64,000 bases of DNA, from contig NZ_OW150024.1 of the NCBI RefSeq assembly GCF_933509905.1, positions 2,034,001 through 2,098,000 of the forward strand, read 5' to 3'. The notes under the pieces were generated by a model. It had not been told where the DNA came from. It searched no databases and saw only the letters and a list, made by a program, of their open reading frames with translations. The position numbers were made by a program, and so were the translations under genes. Positions 37,804 to 45,802 of the stretch are shown in pieces. The stretch comes from Trichlorobacter ammonificans. GTDB lineage: Bacteria; Desulfobacterota; Desulfuromonadia; Geobacterales; Pseudopelobacteraceae. Numbering within the stretch: position 1 is the first letter of the stretch; each line of letters opens with the position of its first letter.

Positions 37804-38817
37804 TCAAAAATGAGTATAGCCGGATGCGGGCGGCTGGAAGAGCGAGCCGTCGGGCATGATCGCCTGGACCCGCCCGAAAGAACGGGTAACCTTACCAACA
37901 ACTGTCAGCGGAATGCCAGTGTTTTTTCCCACACCCGCGATTGCGGCACGCTGCTCCGGTGCTGCGGTGAAACAGAGCTCGTAATCCTCGCCGCCGGCTG
38001 CCGCCAAATGCCAGGGATAGTCGGGAAAGACACCGGCAAGCTCTTCAAAGGCGGGGGAGCGCGGCAGTTCCTTCAGCCATACCTCCGCGCCGCAGCCGGA
38101 CTGCCGGCAGACGTGTCCCAGGTCGGCCAGCAGGCCATCGCTGATATCGATCATGGCGCTGATCAGTCCCGACTCCGCAAGCCTCTGCCCAAGACGGCAG
38201 CGCGGCGTGGGATCGAGGTGCCTGCTCACAACAAATTCCGCCGCACTGCCATCAGCAAGCCCGGTATGGTTCTGCATCAGAATAGTGAGGCCGAGTGCGG
38301 CATCCCCCAGGGTGCCGCTGACCCAGATATCATCCCCCGGACGCGCCCCGCTTCGGGTGACCAGCAGTTCCGGAACCTGCTCCCCCATGATGGTGACCGA
38401 GATTACCAGCCCACTTTTCGAGCCGCAGGTATCGCCACCGGCAAGAAGGCAGCCGTGGTCAGTGGCCTGCTCGGCCAAGCCGTCCAGGATCGCTTCGATC
38501 CCCGCGAGCGGAAATCCGGCGGGAAGGGCCAGGGAAAGAAAAAACCAGCGCGGCACGGCCCCCATGGCGGCCAGGTCGGACAGATTAACGGCCAGGGATT
38601 TTCGCCCCAACAGCCGGTCGGGGCCGCAGGAGCGGTCAAAGTGGACCCCTTCGGCCAGCAGGTCGGTAGAAACAGCCAGCTGTCTGCCGGGAGCGGGGAC
38701 GAGCAGAGCGGCATCGTCACCGATCCCCAGCTCGGGAGGAGAGGGCTGGGGAAAACGGGTACGGATCAGGTCGATCAGACCGAACTCCCCGAGGGTTGAA
38801 AGTGAAGAACCATACAT
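37804..38817 (-). CDS. thiL: Thiamine-monophosphate kinase
   Basis: Phosphorylates thiamine monophosphate to the diphosphate. 337 residues of the PurM/ThiL superfamily: GIGDDAALL near residue 32, STDLLAEGVHFDR, NLSDLAAMGAVPRW, and GGDTCGSKSGLVISVT. The ribosome binding site is poor. Directly upstream of tkt by 26 bp, so the two are probably co-transcribed. Confidence 0.94.
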   Translation of the reverse strand: MYGSSLSTLGEFGLIDLIRTRFPQPSPPELGIGDDAALLVPAPGRQLAVSTDLLAEGVHFDRSCGPDRLLGRKSLAVNLSDLAAMGAVPRWFFLSLALPAGFPLAGIEAILDGLAEQATDHGCLLAGGDTCGSKSGLVISVTIMGEQVPELLVTRSGARPGDDIWVSGTLGDAALGLTILMQNHTGLADGSAAEFVVSRHLDPTPRCRLGQRLAESGLISAMIDISDGLLADLGHVCRQSGCGAEVWLKELPRSPAFEELAGVFPDYPWHLAAAGGEDYELCFTAAPEQRAAIAGVGKNTGIPLTVVGKVTRSFGRVQAIMPDGSLFQPPASGYTHF

Positions 38818-38845
38818 TAGTACATTACTCTATCGTCGAAGGTAA

Positions 38846-39214
38846 TCACAGTTGTCGTACCCGTATCCTGTGCTCATCAAGCACCACAAGAGATCCGGGC
38901 TGAAAATCGGGGTTCATTGTGCAGAGTACGGACAGTGCTGAAATGACATTGGCAGCAGAGAGCTGATGAAGGCGCAGGTAGATGATGCCGTAGCAGGGGT
39001 GAGCGTTGTTGATGACCAATGTACCGAAATCAGAATCGTGCGTCACCACAAAGCGTTGGTGCTCGTACGCCAGAGCCAGCAGCTGCTGATCGGTGGCTCC
39101 CTGTAAACCTGATTCCTTGACATCATGGACATCAAAGCCGTGTGCGCGAAAAAACGAGACAACTTTTGAAGATATGTTTTCATCTGTCAATAGCTTTATC
39201 TGAGCAAAACGCAT
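38846..39214 (-). CDS. DUF5615 PIN-like protein (putative toxin)
   Basis: 122 residues of the DUF5615 PIN-like family: IKLLTDENISSKVVSFFRAH carries the first acidic residues, then FVVTHDSDFGTLV with DSDFG as the second acidic motif. Probably an RNase-like toxin partner to the DUF433 protein; enzymatic activity is inferred from the fold. The ATG at 39214 overlaps the DUF433 stop (ATGA), typical of coupled pairs. Confidence 0.8.
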   Translation of the reverse strand: MRFAQIKLLTDENISSKVVSFFRAHGFDVHDVKESGLQGATDQQLLALAYEHQRFVVTHDSDFGTLVINNAHPCYGIIYLRLHQLSAANVISALSVLCTMNPDFQPGSLVVLDEHRIRVRQL

Positions 39215-39441
39215 CAAGCAGCCTTCAAATCGAGATAAATTTCGTTTTTCATGGCGTGTGCCGCATAGGTAAGACAGGCACTCAGTGCTTCCGGAGTCAG
39301 GTGCGGGTAATCGGCAAGAATCTCCTCTCTGGAAACACCTGCCGCATAGAGTTCCAGGATAAAATCAACGGAAATACGGGTGCCGCGAATTATCGGTTTT
39401 CCACCAAGAATTGCCGGGTCTGCTGTTATAAGTGATGCCAT
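39214..39441 (-). CDS. DUF433 protein (putative antitoxin)
   Basis: 75-residue DUF433 family protein with the hallmark ILGGKPIIRGTRISVDFILE and a short helical tail. The family has a winged-helix fold and is commonly paired with DUF5615 as a VapB-like antitoxin. The ATG follows AAGGAG by 8 nt. The pair sits between thiL and the divergent doxX-like gene. Confidence 0.85.
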   Translation of the reverse strand: MASLITADPAILGGKPIIRGTRISVDFILELYAAGVSREEILADYPHLTPEALSACLTYAAHAMKNEIYLDLKAA

Positions 39442-39626
39442 GGCAAAACTCCTTTCGTATCAGAAATTCACACTACCACAGTTTCAAGCACCGTAGAACA
39501 GGGATTTTTCCGCGAATACGGCTAACTTAAATGGTCATTGTAGTCCGGAATAAGATATGGTACAGATAAACAGTTTGGGGGACTTGCGGGTCCCCGTTTC
39601 TATTTCCCGTTGCGGGGGAGTTTCAT

Positions 39627-40058
39627 ATGGCCAAAGGTGGACTCGCGCTGGCCGATGCCGTTGCACCGCTCTGTATCCGCATTCCGCTGGGACTGATCTT
39701 CCTGGCCCACGGCTCCCAGAAGCTCCTGGGACTGTTCGGCGGCAACGGCCTGACCGCCACGTTCCGTATCTTCGAGGAAAAGATGGGAATTCCCCCCATC
39801 TTCACGCTGCTGGCGATCATCGCCGAGTTCGGCGGCGGCCTGGGGGTGCTGACCGGTTTCCTCACCCGGGTTTCCGCTGCCGGGATCGCCGCCGTCATGG
39901 CGGTGGCCATCTACAAGGTCCACTGGGCTCACGGCTTCTTCCTGAACGCCGCCGGCCAGGGGATCGAGTTCACCCTGGCCCTGTTCGGCATGTCCCTGTA
40001 CCTGGTAATCAACGGCGGCGGCAACTGGTGCATCGACCGCCTGATCTTCAAAAGCTGA
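39627..40058 (+). CDS. DoxX-family membrane protein
   Basis: 143 residues, four predicted helices. RIPLGLIFLAHGSQKLLGLFGG, LLAIIAEFGGGLGVLTGFLT and the terminal helix around FTLALFGMSLYLVI match DoxX. Function in this lineage is unclear; relatives are linked to thiosulfate:quinone reductase or oxidative-stress membrane complexes. The ATG follows GGGGGAG. The upstream 185-bp gap holds a small GGGGAC/GTCCCC hairpin near 39577. Confidence 0.88.
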   Translation: MAKGGLALADAVAPLCIRIPLGLIFLAHGSQKLLGLFGGNGLTATFRIFEEKMGIPPIFTLLAIIAEFGGGLGVLTGFLTRVSAAGIAAVMAVAIYKVHWAHGFFLNAAGQGIEFTLALFGMSLYLVINGGGNWCIDRLIFKS

Positions 40059-40078
40059 ACGCAGCGTCACCGTTCAGC
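40056..40078 (+). terminator. weak hairpin after the doxX-like gene
   Basis: CTGAACG and CGTTCAG pair around a 9-nt loop across the stop codon. No T-run. Only a tentative transcript end; the following 150 bp before prfC hold nothing else recognisable. Confidence 0.3.
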
Positions 40079-40227
40079 GCTGACTTCGCTGGCTCGTCAA
40101 AAGCTCCTCGACAGAGCATCAATCCATGCCTTTCGTCGCTTTCCTTGTCACGAGGTCATCACCTGAAACCTGACGCTGTTCTTCGGAGTAAACCCACCGT
40201 ACGCCAGACGGTTCAAGGAGTAGGTTT

Positions 40228-41814
40228 GTGAGTACCCTGCACTACCAGGACGAAGTCGACAAGCGCCGCACGTTTGCCATCATCAGCCATCCCGACGCCG
40301 GCAAGACCACCATCACCGAAAAACTGCTGCTCTTCGGCGGCGCCATCCAGCAGGCAGGAGAAGTCCGCGCCCGCAAATCGGGACGCCACGCCACCTCGGA
40401 CTGGATGGAGCTGGAGAAGCAGCGGGGAATTTCGGTCACCTCCTCGGTGATGAAATTCTGTTACGACGGCTACGAGATCAACCTGCTGGACACGCCGGGC
40501 CACAACGACTTTTCCGAAGACACCTACCGCGTGCTGACCGCCGTTGACTCGGCCCTGATGGTGATCGACTCCGTCAAAGGTGTGGAGAGCCAGACCAGGA
40601 AACTGCTGGAAGTCTGCCGTCTGCGGGACACCCCGATCATGACCTTCATGAACAAACTGGACCGGGAAGGGCAGGAACCGCTGGACTTGCTGGACGACGT
40701 GGAAAAGAACCTGGGGATGCAGACGGCGCCGATCACCTGGCCCATCGGCATGGGCAAGCGGTTCAGGGGTACCTATCACCTCTACAGCAAGGAGGTGCAC
40801 CTGTTCGATCCCGAAGCTGAACACGGCACCGGTCAGGCCGTAACGGTCAAGGGGCTGGACGACCCGCTGCTGGACGAGCTGCTGGGGAGCCAGGCCGACG
40901 AGTTGCGCACCGATGTGGAACTACTGGAGGGAGCGGCTCATCCCTTTGACCTGCACGAATACCTGGCGGGTCGCCAGACCCCGGTCTTTTTCGGCAGCGC
41001 CATCAACACCTTTGGCGTGCAGCAGTTGCTGGACACCTTTGTGGAGTTCGCCCCGCCCCCCCGCGAGCGGGGCACCCTCACCCGCAGCGTCTCCCCCTAT
41101 GAAGCGCCGTTCACCGGTTTTGTCTTCAAGATTCAGGCGAACATGGATCCGGCCCACCGGGACCGGATCGCTTTTTTCCGGATCTGCTCCGGCCGCTTCG
41201 AGCGAGGGATGAAGGTACGCCACCTGCGCCTGGGGCGGGAGGTGCAGATCAGCAACGCCACCATCTTCATGGCCCAGGATCGCACCAACGTGGAGGAGGC
41301 CTTTGCCGGTGACATCATCGGCATTCACAACCACGGCACCATCAAGATCGGCGATACCTTCACCCAAGGAGAAGATCTCAAGTTCACCGGCATCCCCAAC
41401 TTCGCGCCGGAGCACTTCCGCAAGGTGCGGCTCTTGAACCCGATGAAGTCAAAGGCGCTGGAGAAGGGACTGGTGCAGCTGGCGGAGGAAGGGACCACCC
41501 AGGTGTTCAAACCGATCTTCGGGGCGGAATGGGTGGTGGGGGCCGTGGGGGTCCTGCAGTTCGAGGTGGTGCTGCACCGTCTGGAATTCGAGTACGGCGT
41601 GAAGATCCTCTATGAACCGGTCAGCTATGCCACCGCCCGCTGGGTCAGTGGCGAGAAAAAACTGCTGGACGACTTCGAGAAGAAGGAAAAGATGAACCTG
41701 TACCGCGACGGCGAGGGGAAGCTGACCTACATGGCCTCCAGTCAGTGGCGCCTGGACAACACCCTGGAAAACTGGCCGGACCTTACCTTCAGCGCCACCA
41801 GCGAACACAGCTGA
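40228..41814 (+). CDS. prfC: Peptide chain release factor 3
   Basis: GTPase that recycles RF1/RF2 from the ribosome. 528 residues: the P-loop SHPDAGKTT at 20-28, G2/G3 region with [18 protein letters not shown] guanine-specificity motif (FMNKLDRE), then domains II and III. Starts at GTG after AAGGAGTAG. Length and motifs distinguish it from EF-G (about 700 residues). Confidence 0.95.
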   Translation: MSTLHYQDEVDKRRTFAIISHPDAGKTTITEKLLLFGGAIQQAGEVRARKSGRHATSDWMELEKQRGISVTSSVMKFCYDGYEINLLDTPGHNDFSEDTYRVLTAVDSALMVIDSVKGVESQTRKLLEVCRLRDTPIMTFMNKLDREGQEPLDLLDDVEKNLGMQTAPITWPIGMGKRFRGTYHLYSKEVHLFDPEAEHGTGQAVTVKGLDDPLLDELLGSQADELRTDVELLEGAAHPFDLHEYLAGRQTPVFFGSAINTFGVQQLLDTFVEFAPPPRERGTLTRSVSPYEAPFTGFVFKIQANMDPAHRDRIAFFRICSGRFERGMKVRHLRLGREVQISNATIFMAQDRTNVEEAFAGDIIGIHNHGTIKIGDTFTQGEDLKFTGIPNFAPEHFRKVRLLNPMKSKALEKGLVQLAEEGTTQVFKPIFGAEWVVGAVGVLQFEVVLHRLEFEYGVKILYEPVSYATARWVSGEKKLLDDFEKKEKMNLYRDGEGKLTYMASSQWRLDNTLENWPDLTFSATSEHS

Positions 41815-42006
41815 ATGAAGCACTGGAGTTTCAGCGCCACCTGGCGGGCTCTAACCGCGCTTCCCGTTGACCACTTCCCGTTGCTGCTGCCCGGCGTGCA
41901 CCGCGCTGCCGCCTTCTTCATCCTCATGCGGCTGAAACGGCTGGGCTACTCAAACTGCCGCGTGGAGTGCAGCGGAAAGGGGCTGGTCGTCCACGCCCGG
42001 CGATAA
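41815..42006 (+). CDS. Small hypothetical protein downstream of prfC
   Basis: A 63-residue frame whose ATG directly abuts the prfC stop. Slightly basic (LKRLGYSNCRVECSGKGLVV), no family recognised. There is no separate ribosome binding site, so translation would depend on coupling to prfC. It may be a chance frame. Confidence 0.3.
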   Translation: MKHWSFSATWRALTALPVDHFPLLLPGVHRAAAFFILMRLKRLGYSNCRVECSGKGLVVHARR

Positions 42007-42054
42007 ACGGCATCACCTGCTCACGCGGGGGTGCGGAGAACATCGAACATCAAA

Positions 42055-42170
42055 GGCAATGGCACGCGGATTACGCGGATGGGACGGATGTACGCAGATT
42101 TCAGAGTCTTCTTCCGTTGTGGTGTATCCGCGTATCTCCGTTCAACAAACCCGGCTTGTTCCGCGTACTA
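42055..42170. repeat. imperfect palindromic repeat, degenerate copy 2
   Basis: Begins GGCAATGGCACGCGGATTAC, closely matching the left end of the copy at 7927, continues with GCGGAT-like units, then inverted TATCCGCGTATCTCCG. The right terminal repeat is eroded. No coding potential. Confidence 0.6.
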
Positions 42171-42198
42171 CTGCACTGGTGGCGAAACATACAAATCG

Positions 42199-42250
42199 CA
42201 GGGGCGAACGTTATGTTCGCCCAATCCGGGCGATCACAAGGATCGCCCCT
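42199..42250. repeat. double-hairpin intergenic repeat
   Basis: Two 8-bp hairpins in tandem: GGGCGAAC-GTTAT-GTTCGCCC (42202-42222) and GGGCGATC-ACAAG-GATCGCCC (42228-42248). The outer arms AGGGGCGA and TCGCCCCT can also pair with each other. The design matches a widespread class of REP-like intergenic elements with GGGCGA cores. It lies just before the convergent gspB end. Confidence 0.7.
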
Positions 42251-42303
42251 ACCGCAGGATTTAACTATTTAGACACCGGATCAAGATCAAGGTTTTCCGA
42301 GAG

Positions 42304-43056
42304 CTAGCGCAGCAGCGGTACTTCGAAGACACTGCCGTTTTTCTCGAACCTGACCGCCGTCGGCCTGATCTCCACCACGGTGGCCCCTCCGACCTGCACC
42401 CCCTCACCCACCAAGATGTCATTGATCACGGCCCGCCGCAGCTTTTTGCTCTCCTGCCAGGCAATGCCGGTCAGCTTGATCCCGTCCGGGGCAGACGTAA
42501 CCACGGGCGCGGCAGCAGGCGTCGCTGCCGGCACCGGTTCCGGGCGCACAGCGGCAGCAGGCGCCGCAGTAACGGCTGCGGGAACAGGCGCGGCAGCCTC
42601 GCGTCCCCGGCGACCGCTACGCCTGCGCGTCTCTCTTTCCTCTTCGTCATCACCCGGCGTGGGGGTCGCCAGCGATGCAGCCTTGGCAGCCGGAGCGGAT
42701 TGCGGTGCCGGAGCAGAGGCGGCAGGCGAGGCAGCGGAAGGTGGTACGGAAGCCACCGGCGGCGGGACAGTGGCAGCAGGAGCCGGCACGGAGTCCGGCG
42801 CTGTCGGCCCCGAAGGAGCCGTACGCTCCGCAACCGGCTGCGGCACCGTTTTCCGGGACGGGCCGTAGAGCAGCCAGCCAACAACGGCCAGCAGCACCAC
42901 GCCCGATCCGATCATACCCCAGACACGGGTGGTCATGCCGCCGTACCGCGTCGTACCGCGCCGAGCGATCAAGGCATCACCACCGGCTACGGAGCTGCGG
43001 GGCTTTCCGGTTGTTTCATCCTGCGCCTTGCGCAAAGCATCAAGTATGTGACTCAT
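42304..43056 (-). CDS. gspB: General secretion pathway protein B-like (GspB)
   Basis: 250 residues: a cytoplasmic N-terminus (MSHILDALRKAQDE), one membrane helix (about 46-65), a long Ala/Pro-rich periplasmic linker, and a C-terminal GspB domain (GIKLTGIAWQESKKLRRAVI, NDILVGEGVQVGGATVVEI). GspB works with the ATPase GspA to place the type II secretin through the peptidoglycan. It overlaps the gspA-like gene by 4 bp. Confidence 0.85.
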   Translation of the reverse strand: MSHILDALRKAQDETTGKPRSSVAGGDALIARRGTTRYGGMTTRVWGMIGSGVVLLAVVGWLLYGPSRKTVPQPVAERTAPSGPTAPDSVPAPAATVPPPVASVPPSAASPAASAPAPQSAPAAKAASLATPTPGDDEEERETRRRSGRRGREAAAPVPAAVTAAPAAAVRPEPVPAATPAAAPVVTSAPDGIKLTGIAWQESKKLRRAVINDILVGEGVQVGGATVVEIRPTAVRFEKNGSVFEVPLLR

Positions 43057-44645
43057 GGTTTGACCTTTTCGGCTTTCTCAAGAGTGGGCGCCCGAAAATC
43101 GGCGGAGCGCCGGTACAGCATCATCAGGGTCTGTTCACCGGCAGCACCGTCGGTTTCCAGTCCCTGTTGCTGCTGAAAGAGACGAAGAGCATCACGGACC
43201 AGCGTTTCGTGCACGGAGGGCAGATCCTTCTGCAACGCACCGGCCGCGACCAGCAGGCGTACCAGCAGCGTACGCTGATCCTCATTGATCATGTACGGGG
43301 TCGGTATGGTCAGCCCCAGCATGTTCTTCCAGGGAACAATGGCCCGTCCGCTCCAGGCCCGCTCCAGTTCGGCGGGAGAAATCTCAATCAGCTGCCCTGC
43401 CTCGTTTGCCACCAGAGCGTGACTGCTGGTCAATCCGGCGAATACCAAATGGCTCTTCCTGCCCGGTCCCCGCAGCAGTTCCAAGACTGCCGGATAGTCC
43501 ATGCGTGCCAGCCCCCCCAGACTTCCTGTGTAGCGATGCAGTTCGAAACCAGCCTGTTTCAGGGCGGCCTCCAGGGAGTCCGGCAGGGCAGCCGCCGGGG
43601 GAGCCACCTGCCAAGCCTTCAGGATGGTTTGCACCGCCTCTCGCGCCATATCCGTTTCCTGATGGCGCTGCAGCATCAACGCCAGGGAGACCGGCTGCGG
43701 GGGCTGCGGCAGGGGAGCGGCACTTCTGGCGCCGGACCGGGAGAACATCAGTACGCCCACGACAGCAAGCAGCAGTAAAACGCCGGCAGCCACGGCCGCA
43801 CCGATACGCAACCGCCGGTGGGAGCGGCGCTGCTTGGCCGGTGATACCTCGCCAAGAGCCTTGCGGGCCTGTGGCGCCTCGATTTTACGGATTTCAGCGG
43901 TGTACCCGATCAGCAGCGCCCGGTCGGCCACGGCATTCACCAGCCGGGGCAACCCCCCGGCAAAACGGTGGATGACCTGCACCGCGTCGTCGCAAAATCG
44001 CACCATGTCCGGTGTGCCGCCGGCAACCCGCAGGCGATGGGCGAGATAGGCACGGGTATCGGCGGCGTCCATGGGGGTCAGATGGTAGCGCACCGTGATC
44101 CGCTGGTTCAATTGACGCAACTCAGGTCGCGAGAGGAGCGTTTCCAGTTCCGGCTGCCCCACCAGGATGATCTGGATCAGCTTCTCCCGGGCGGTTTCAA
44201 GATTCGAAAGCAACCGCACCTGTTCCAGCACCTCAGGCTCCATATCCTGGGCCTCATCGATAACCAGCACCACCGTGCGCCCCGCTTCCTTCTGCTCCAG
44301 CAGGAAGCGGTTGAGGGTTTCCACCAGTTCCGCCGGTTCGTTTCCTCCATCGTCGATGCCGTATTCACGATTGATGGTTTTCAACAGCCCCAGGGAGGAG
44401 AGCATCGGATTGAGCACCAGCGCGGTTGCGTAGGCTTCCGGATCAAGGCGGGTCAGCAGGGTACGCATGACCGTGGTCTTGCCGGCCCCCACCTCGCCGG
44501 TGAGCGCAATGAAACCGACCTTCTGTTCGATGCCGTAGATCAGGTGGGCAAAGGCTTCCTGATGCGCCCTGCCGAGAAAGATGAAATCGGGATTGGGTGT
44601 CAGGGTGAACGGTCGTTCTTTCAGTCCGTAGAAGGCGCAATACAT
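43053..44645 (-). CDS. gspA: GspA/ExeA-family ATPase with peptidoglycan-binding domain
   Basis: 530 residues: an AAA ATPase with the family start MYCAFYGLKERPFTLTPNPD, Walker A TGEVGAGKTT at 49-58, Walker B TVVLVIDEAQDM, a membrane helix (about 278-298), and a periplasmic part ending in a PG_binding_1-like domain (about 455-515). It forms a complex with GspB to widen peptidoglycan for secretin assembly. Other gsp genes are absent nearby, so the pair is an orphan locus. Confidence 0.88.
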   Translation of the reverse strand: MYCAFYGLKERPFTLTPNPDFIFLGRAHQEAFAHLIYGIEQKVGFIALTGEVGAGKTTVMRTLLTRLDPEAYATALVLNPMLSSLGLLKTINREYGIDDGGNEPAELVETLNRFLLEQKEAGRTVVLVIDEAQDMEPEVLEQVRLLSNLETAREKLIQIILVGQPELETLLSRPELRQLNQRITVRYHLTPMDAADTRAYLAHRLRVAGGTPDMVRFCDDAVQVIHRFAGGLPRLVNAVADRALLIGYTAEIRKIEAPQARKALGEVSPAKQRRSHRRLRIGAAVAAGVLLLLAVVGVLMFSRSGARSAAPLPQPPQPVSLALMLQRHQETDMAREAVQTILKAWQVAPPAAALPDSLEAALKQAGFELHRYTGSLGGLARMDYPAVLELLRGPGRKSHLVFAGLTSSHALVANEAGQLIEISPAELERAWSGRAIVPWKNMLGLTIPTPYMINEDQRTLLVRLLVAAGALQKDLPSVHETLVRDALRLFQQQQGLETDGAAGEQTLMMLYRRSADFRAPTLEKAEKVKP

Positions 44646-44721
44646 GGAAGCTGTTTATACCTTAAAACGCAGTGCGGTACAATGGCCTGCTGTCACCGCT
44701 CCACGCAGTCGCCACAACGCA

Positions 44722-44751
44722 CAACGCCGCCCTCCAGGGAGAGCGGCGTTG
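44722..44751 (-). terminator. hairpin after the cytochrome cluster
   Basis: A 9-bp perfect stem (CAACGCCGC / GCGGCGTTG) 29 bp past the last cytochrome stop on the minus strand, before gspA. No T-run; moderate support. Confidence 0.45.
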
Positions 44752-44779
44752 CAGATGGCACGACAGACCGAAAATCAGA

Positions 44780-45355
44780 CTACCGATGGCAGAGCGTGCA
44801 GGCCGGACCGCTCCGCTCCACCCCTTGCCCCTGGGGACCGTGACAAACGATATTGGTACAGGAAGCCGGGCCATTTGCCTGAACATAAAGACCATGGCTG
44901 TTGGCGGCAGTCCAGCTTGCAGGGTGGATAGCATGCGTCCCCCCCAGGTGGCACTTGGTGCAGGAAGGACCTGCGGCACCGCTCAGAGTACTGCCGTGGC
45001 AGGCCGACGTCGCACAGGACGTGGTACCGTTGCTTTTTACGTAGGCGCCATGCTCGGAGTAGACAAAGCTGCCCCAGGCAACCGGATGGATCGTGCGTTC
45101 GTTGCCCATATGGCACGACGTGCAGGCCACATTAACCTTGCCACCGGCGTAGTCGGCACCATGGCACTCGGTACAATTGACGATATTTGCCGTCGCGGCG
45201 GCCTTATGCCCGCTGGGCAACCAGCCGGACGGATGCTTGCCACTGTCCGAGGAAAGCGTGGATTGTTTTGTCGATTCACCGCAGCCGGCAATGAACAGCG
45301 CCGTAACACAGAGGCACAGCAGGATCATAGTCAGGGCAGTTCTCACTTGTGGCAT
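44780..45355 (-). CDS. Multiheme c-type cytochrome lipoprotein (4 CXXCH + 2 CX4CH)
   Basis: 191 residues from the ATG at 45355, which follows GAGGGGTG; a GTG at 45364 is an alternative. The signal peptide ends in lipobox FIAGC (Cys25). Heme-type motifs in order: CTECH, CTSCH, CATSACH (CX4CH), CTKCH, CTNIVCH (CX4CH), CTLCH. Up to six hemes if both CX4CH sites are used. Last gene of the porin-cytochrome block; likely sits on the outer membrane as an electron carrier. Confidence 0.88.
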   Translation of the reverse strand: MPQVRTALTMILLCLCVTALFIAGCGESTKQSTLSSDSGKHPSGWLPSGHKAAATANIVNCTECHGADYAGGKVNVACTSCHMGNERTIHPVAWGSFVYSEHGAYVKSNGTTSCATSACHGSTLSGAAGPSCTKCHLGGTHAIHPASWTAANSHGLYVQANGPASCTNIVCHGPQGQGVERSGPACTLCHR

Positions 45356-45786
45356 CGTTTGCACCCCTCATTATTTTGTCGGCCATGGCACCTGAAGCAG
45401 GAGGTCGGGTTGATCTTCCCGTCTATCTTATGCTGGCTCAGATAATTACCGCGATGGGGCATTGAGCGTTCCGGCGATGTCGGATACTTGGTGCCGGGCT
45501 TGAGCTCTTCCTTGCCGGCATGGCAGTCGGTGCAGAAGGACGCTGCATGGCATGAGTTACAGGCATAGCCCTTGGTGGCGGCAAAATACTTGTGCTTGGC
45601 ATAGAAGTCCGGCGCTTTATGGTTCCAGGCAGCCCAGCCATCATCAGAGTGGCATTCGGCACAATTGGGCGGCCCGGTAAATTCCATAAAATGCTTCCTG
45701 GACACGCTCGTGGTATTTGCACAGGCATACAGGACGCAGAGCGCAACGGGAATCAGGATAGTTGCTGCGAGCTTGCTGGTTTTCAC
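45343..45786 (-). CDS. Pentaheme c-type cytochrome lipoprotein
   Basis: 147 residues with a signal peptide ending VLYAC (Cys22, acceptable but not ideal lipobox). Five CXXCH motifs: CAECH, CNSCH, CTDCH, CFRCH, CKRCH, with many extra His (e.g. WNHKAPDFYAKHKYF) for bis-His ligation. Starts at GTG after GAAGGGAG. It overlaps the next cytochrome by 13 bp and lies 16 bp after the outer-membrane barrel, suggesting a functional conduit. Confidence 0.88.
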   Translation of the reverse strand: MKTSKLAATILIPVALCVLYACANTTSVSRKHFMEFTGPPNCAECHSDDGWAAWNHKAPDFYAKHKYFAATKGYACNSCHAASFCTDCHAGKEELKPGTKYPTSPERSMPHRGNYLSQHKIDGKINPTSCFRCHGRQNNEGCKRCHK

Positions 45787-45802
45787 GCGTCACTCCCTTC
45801 TG

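Noticed and set aside
35873-37813. 646-codon plus-strand frame opposite tkt
   Set aside because: Transketolase motifs on the minus strand are complete; the antisense frame has a shadow-type composition.
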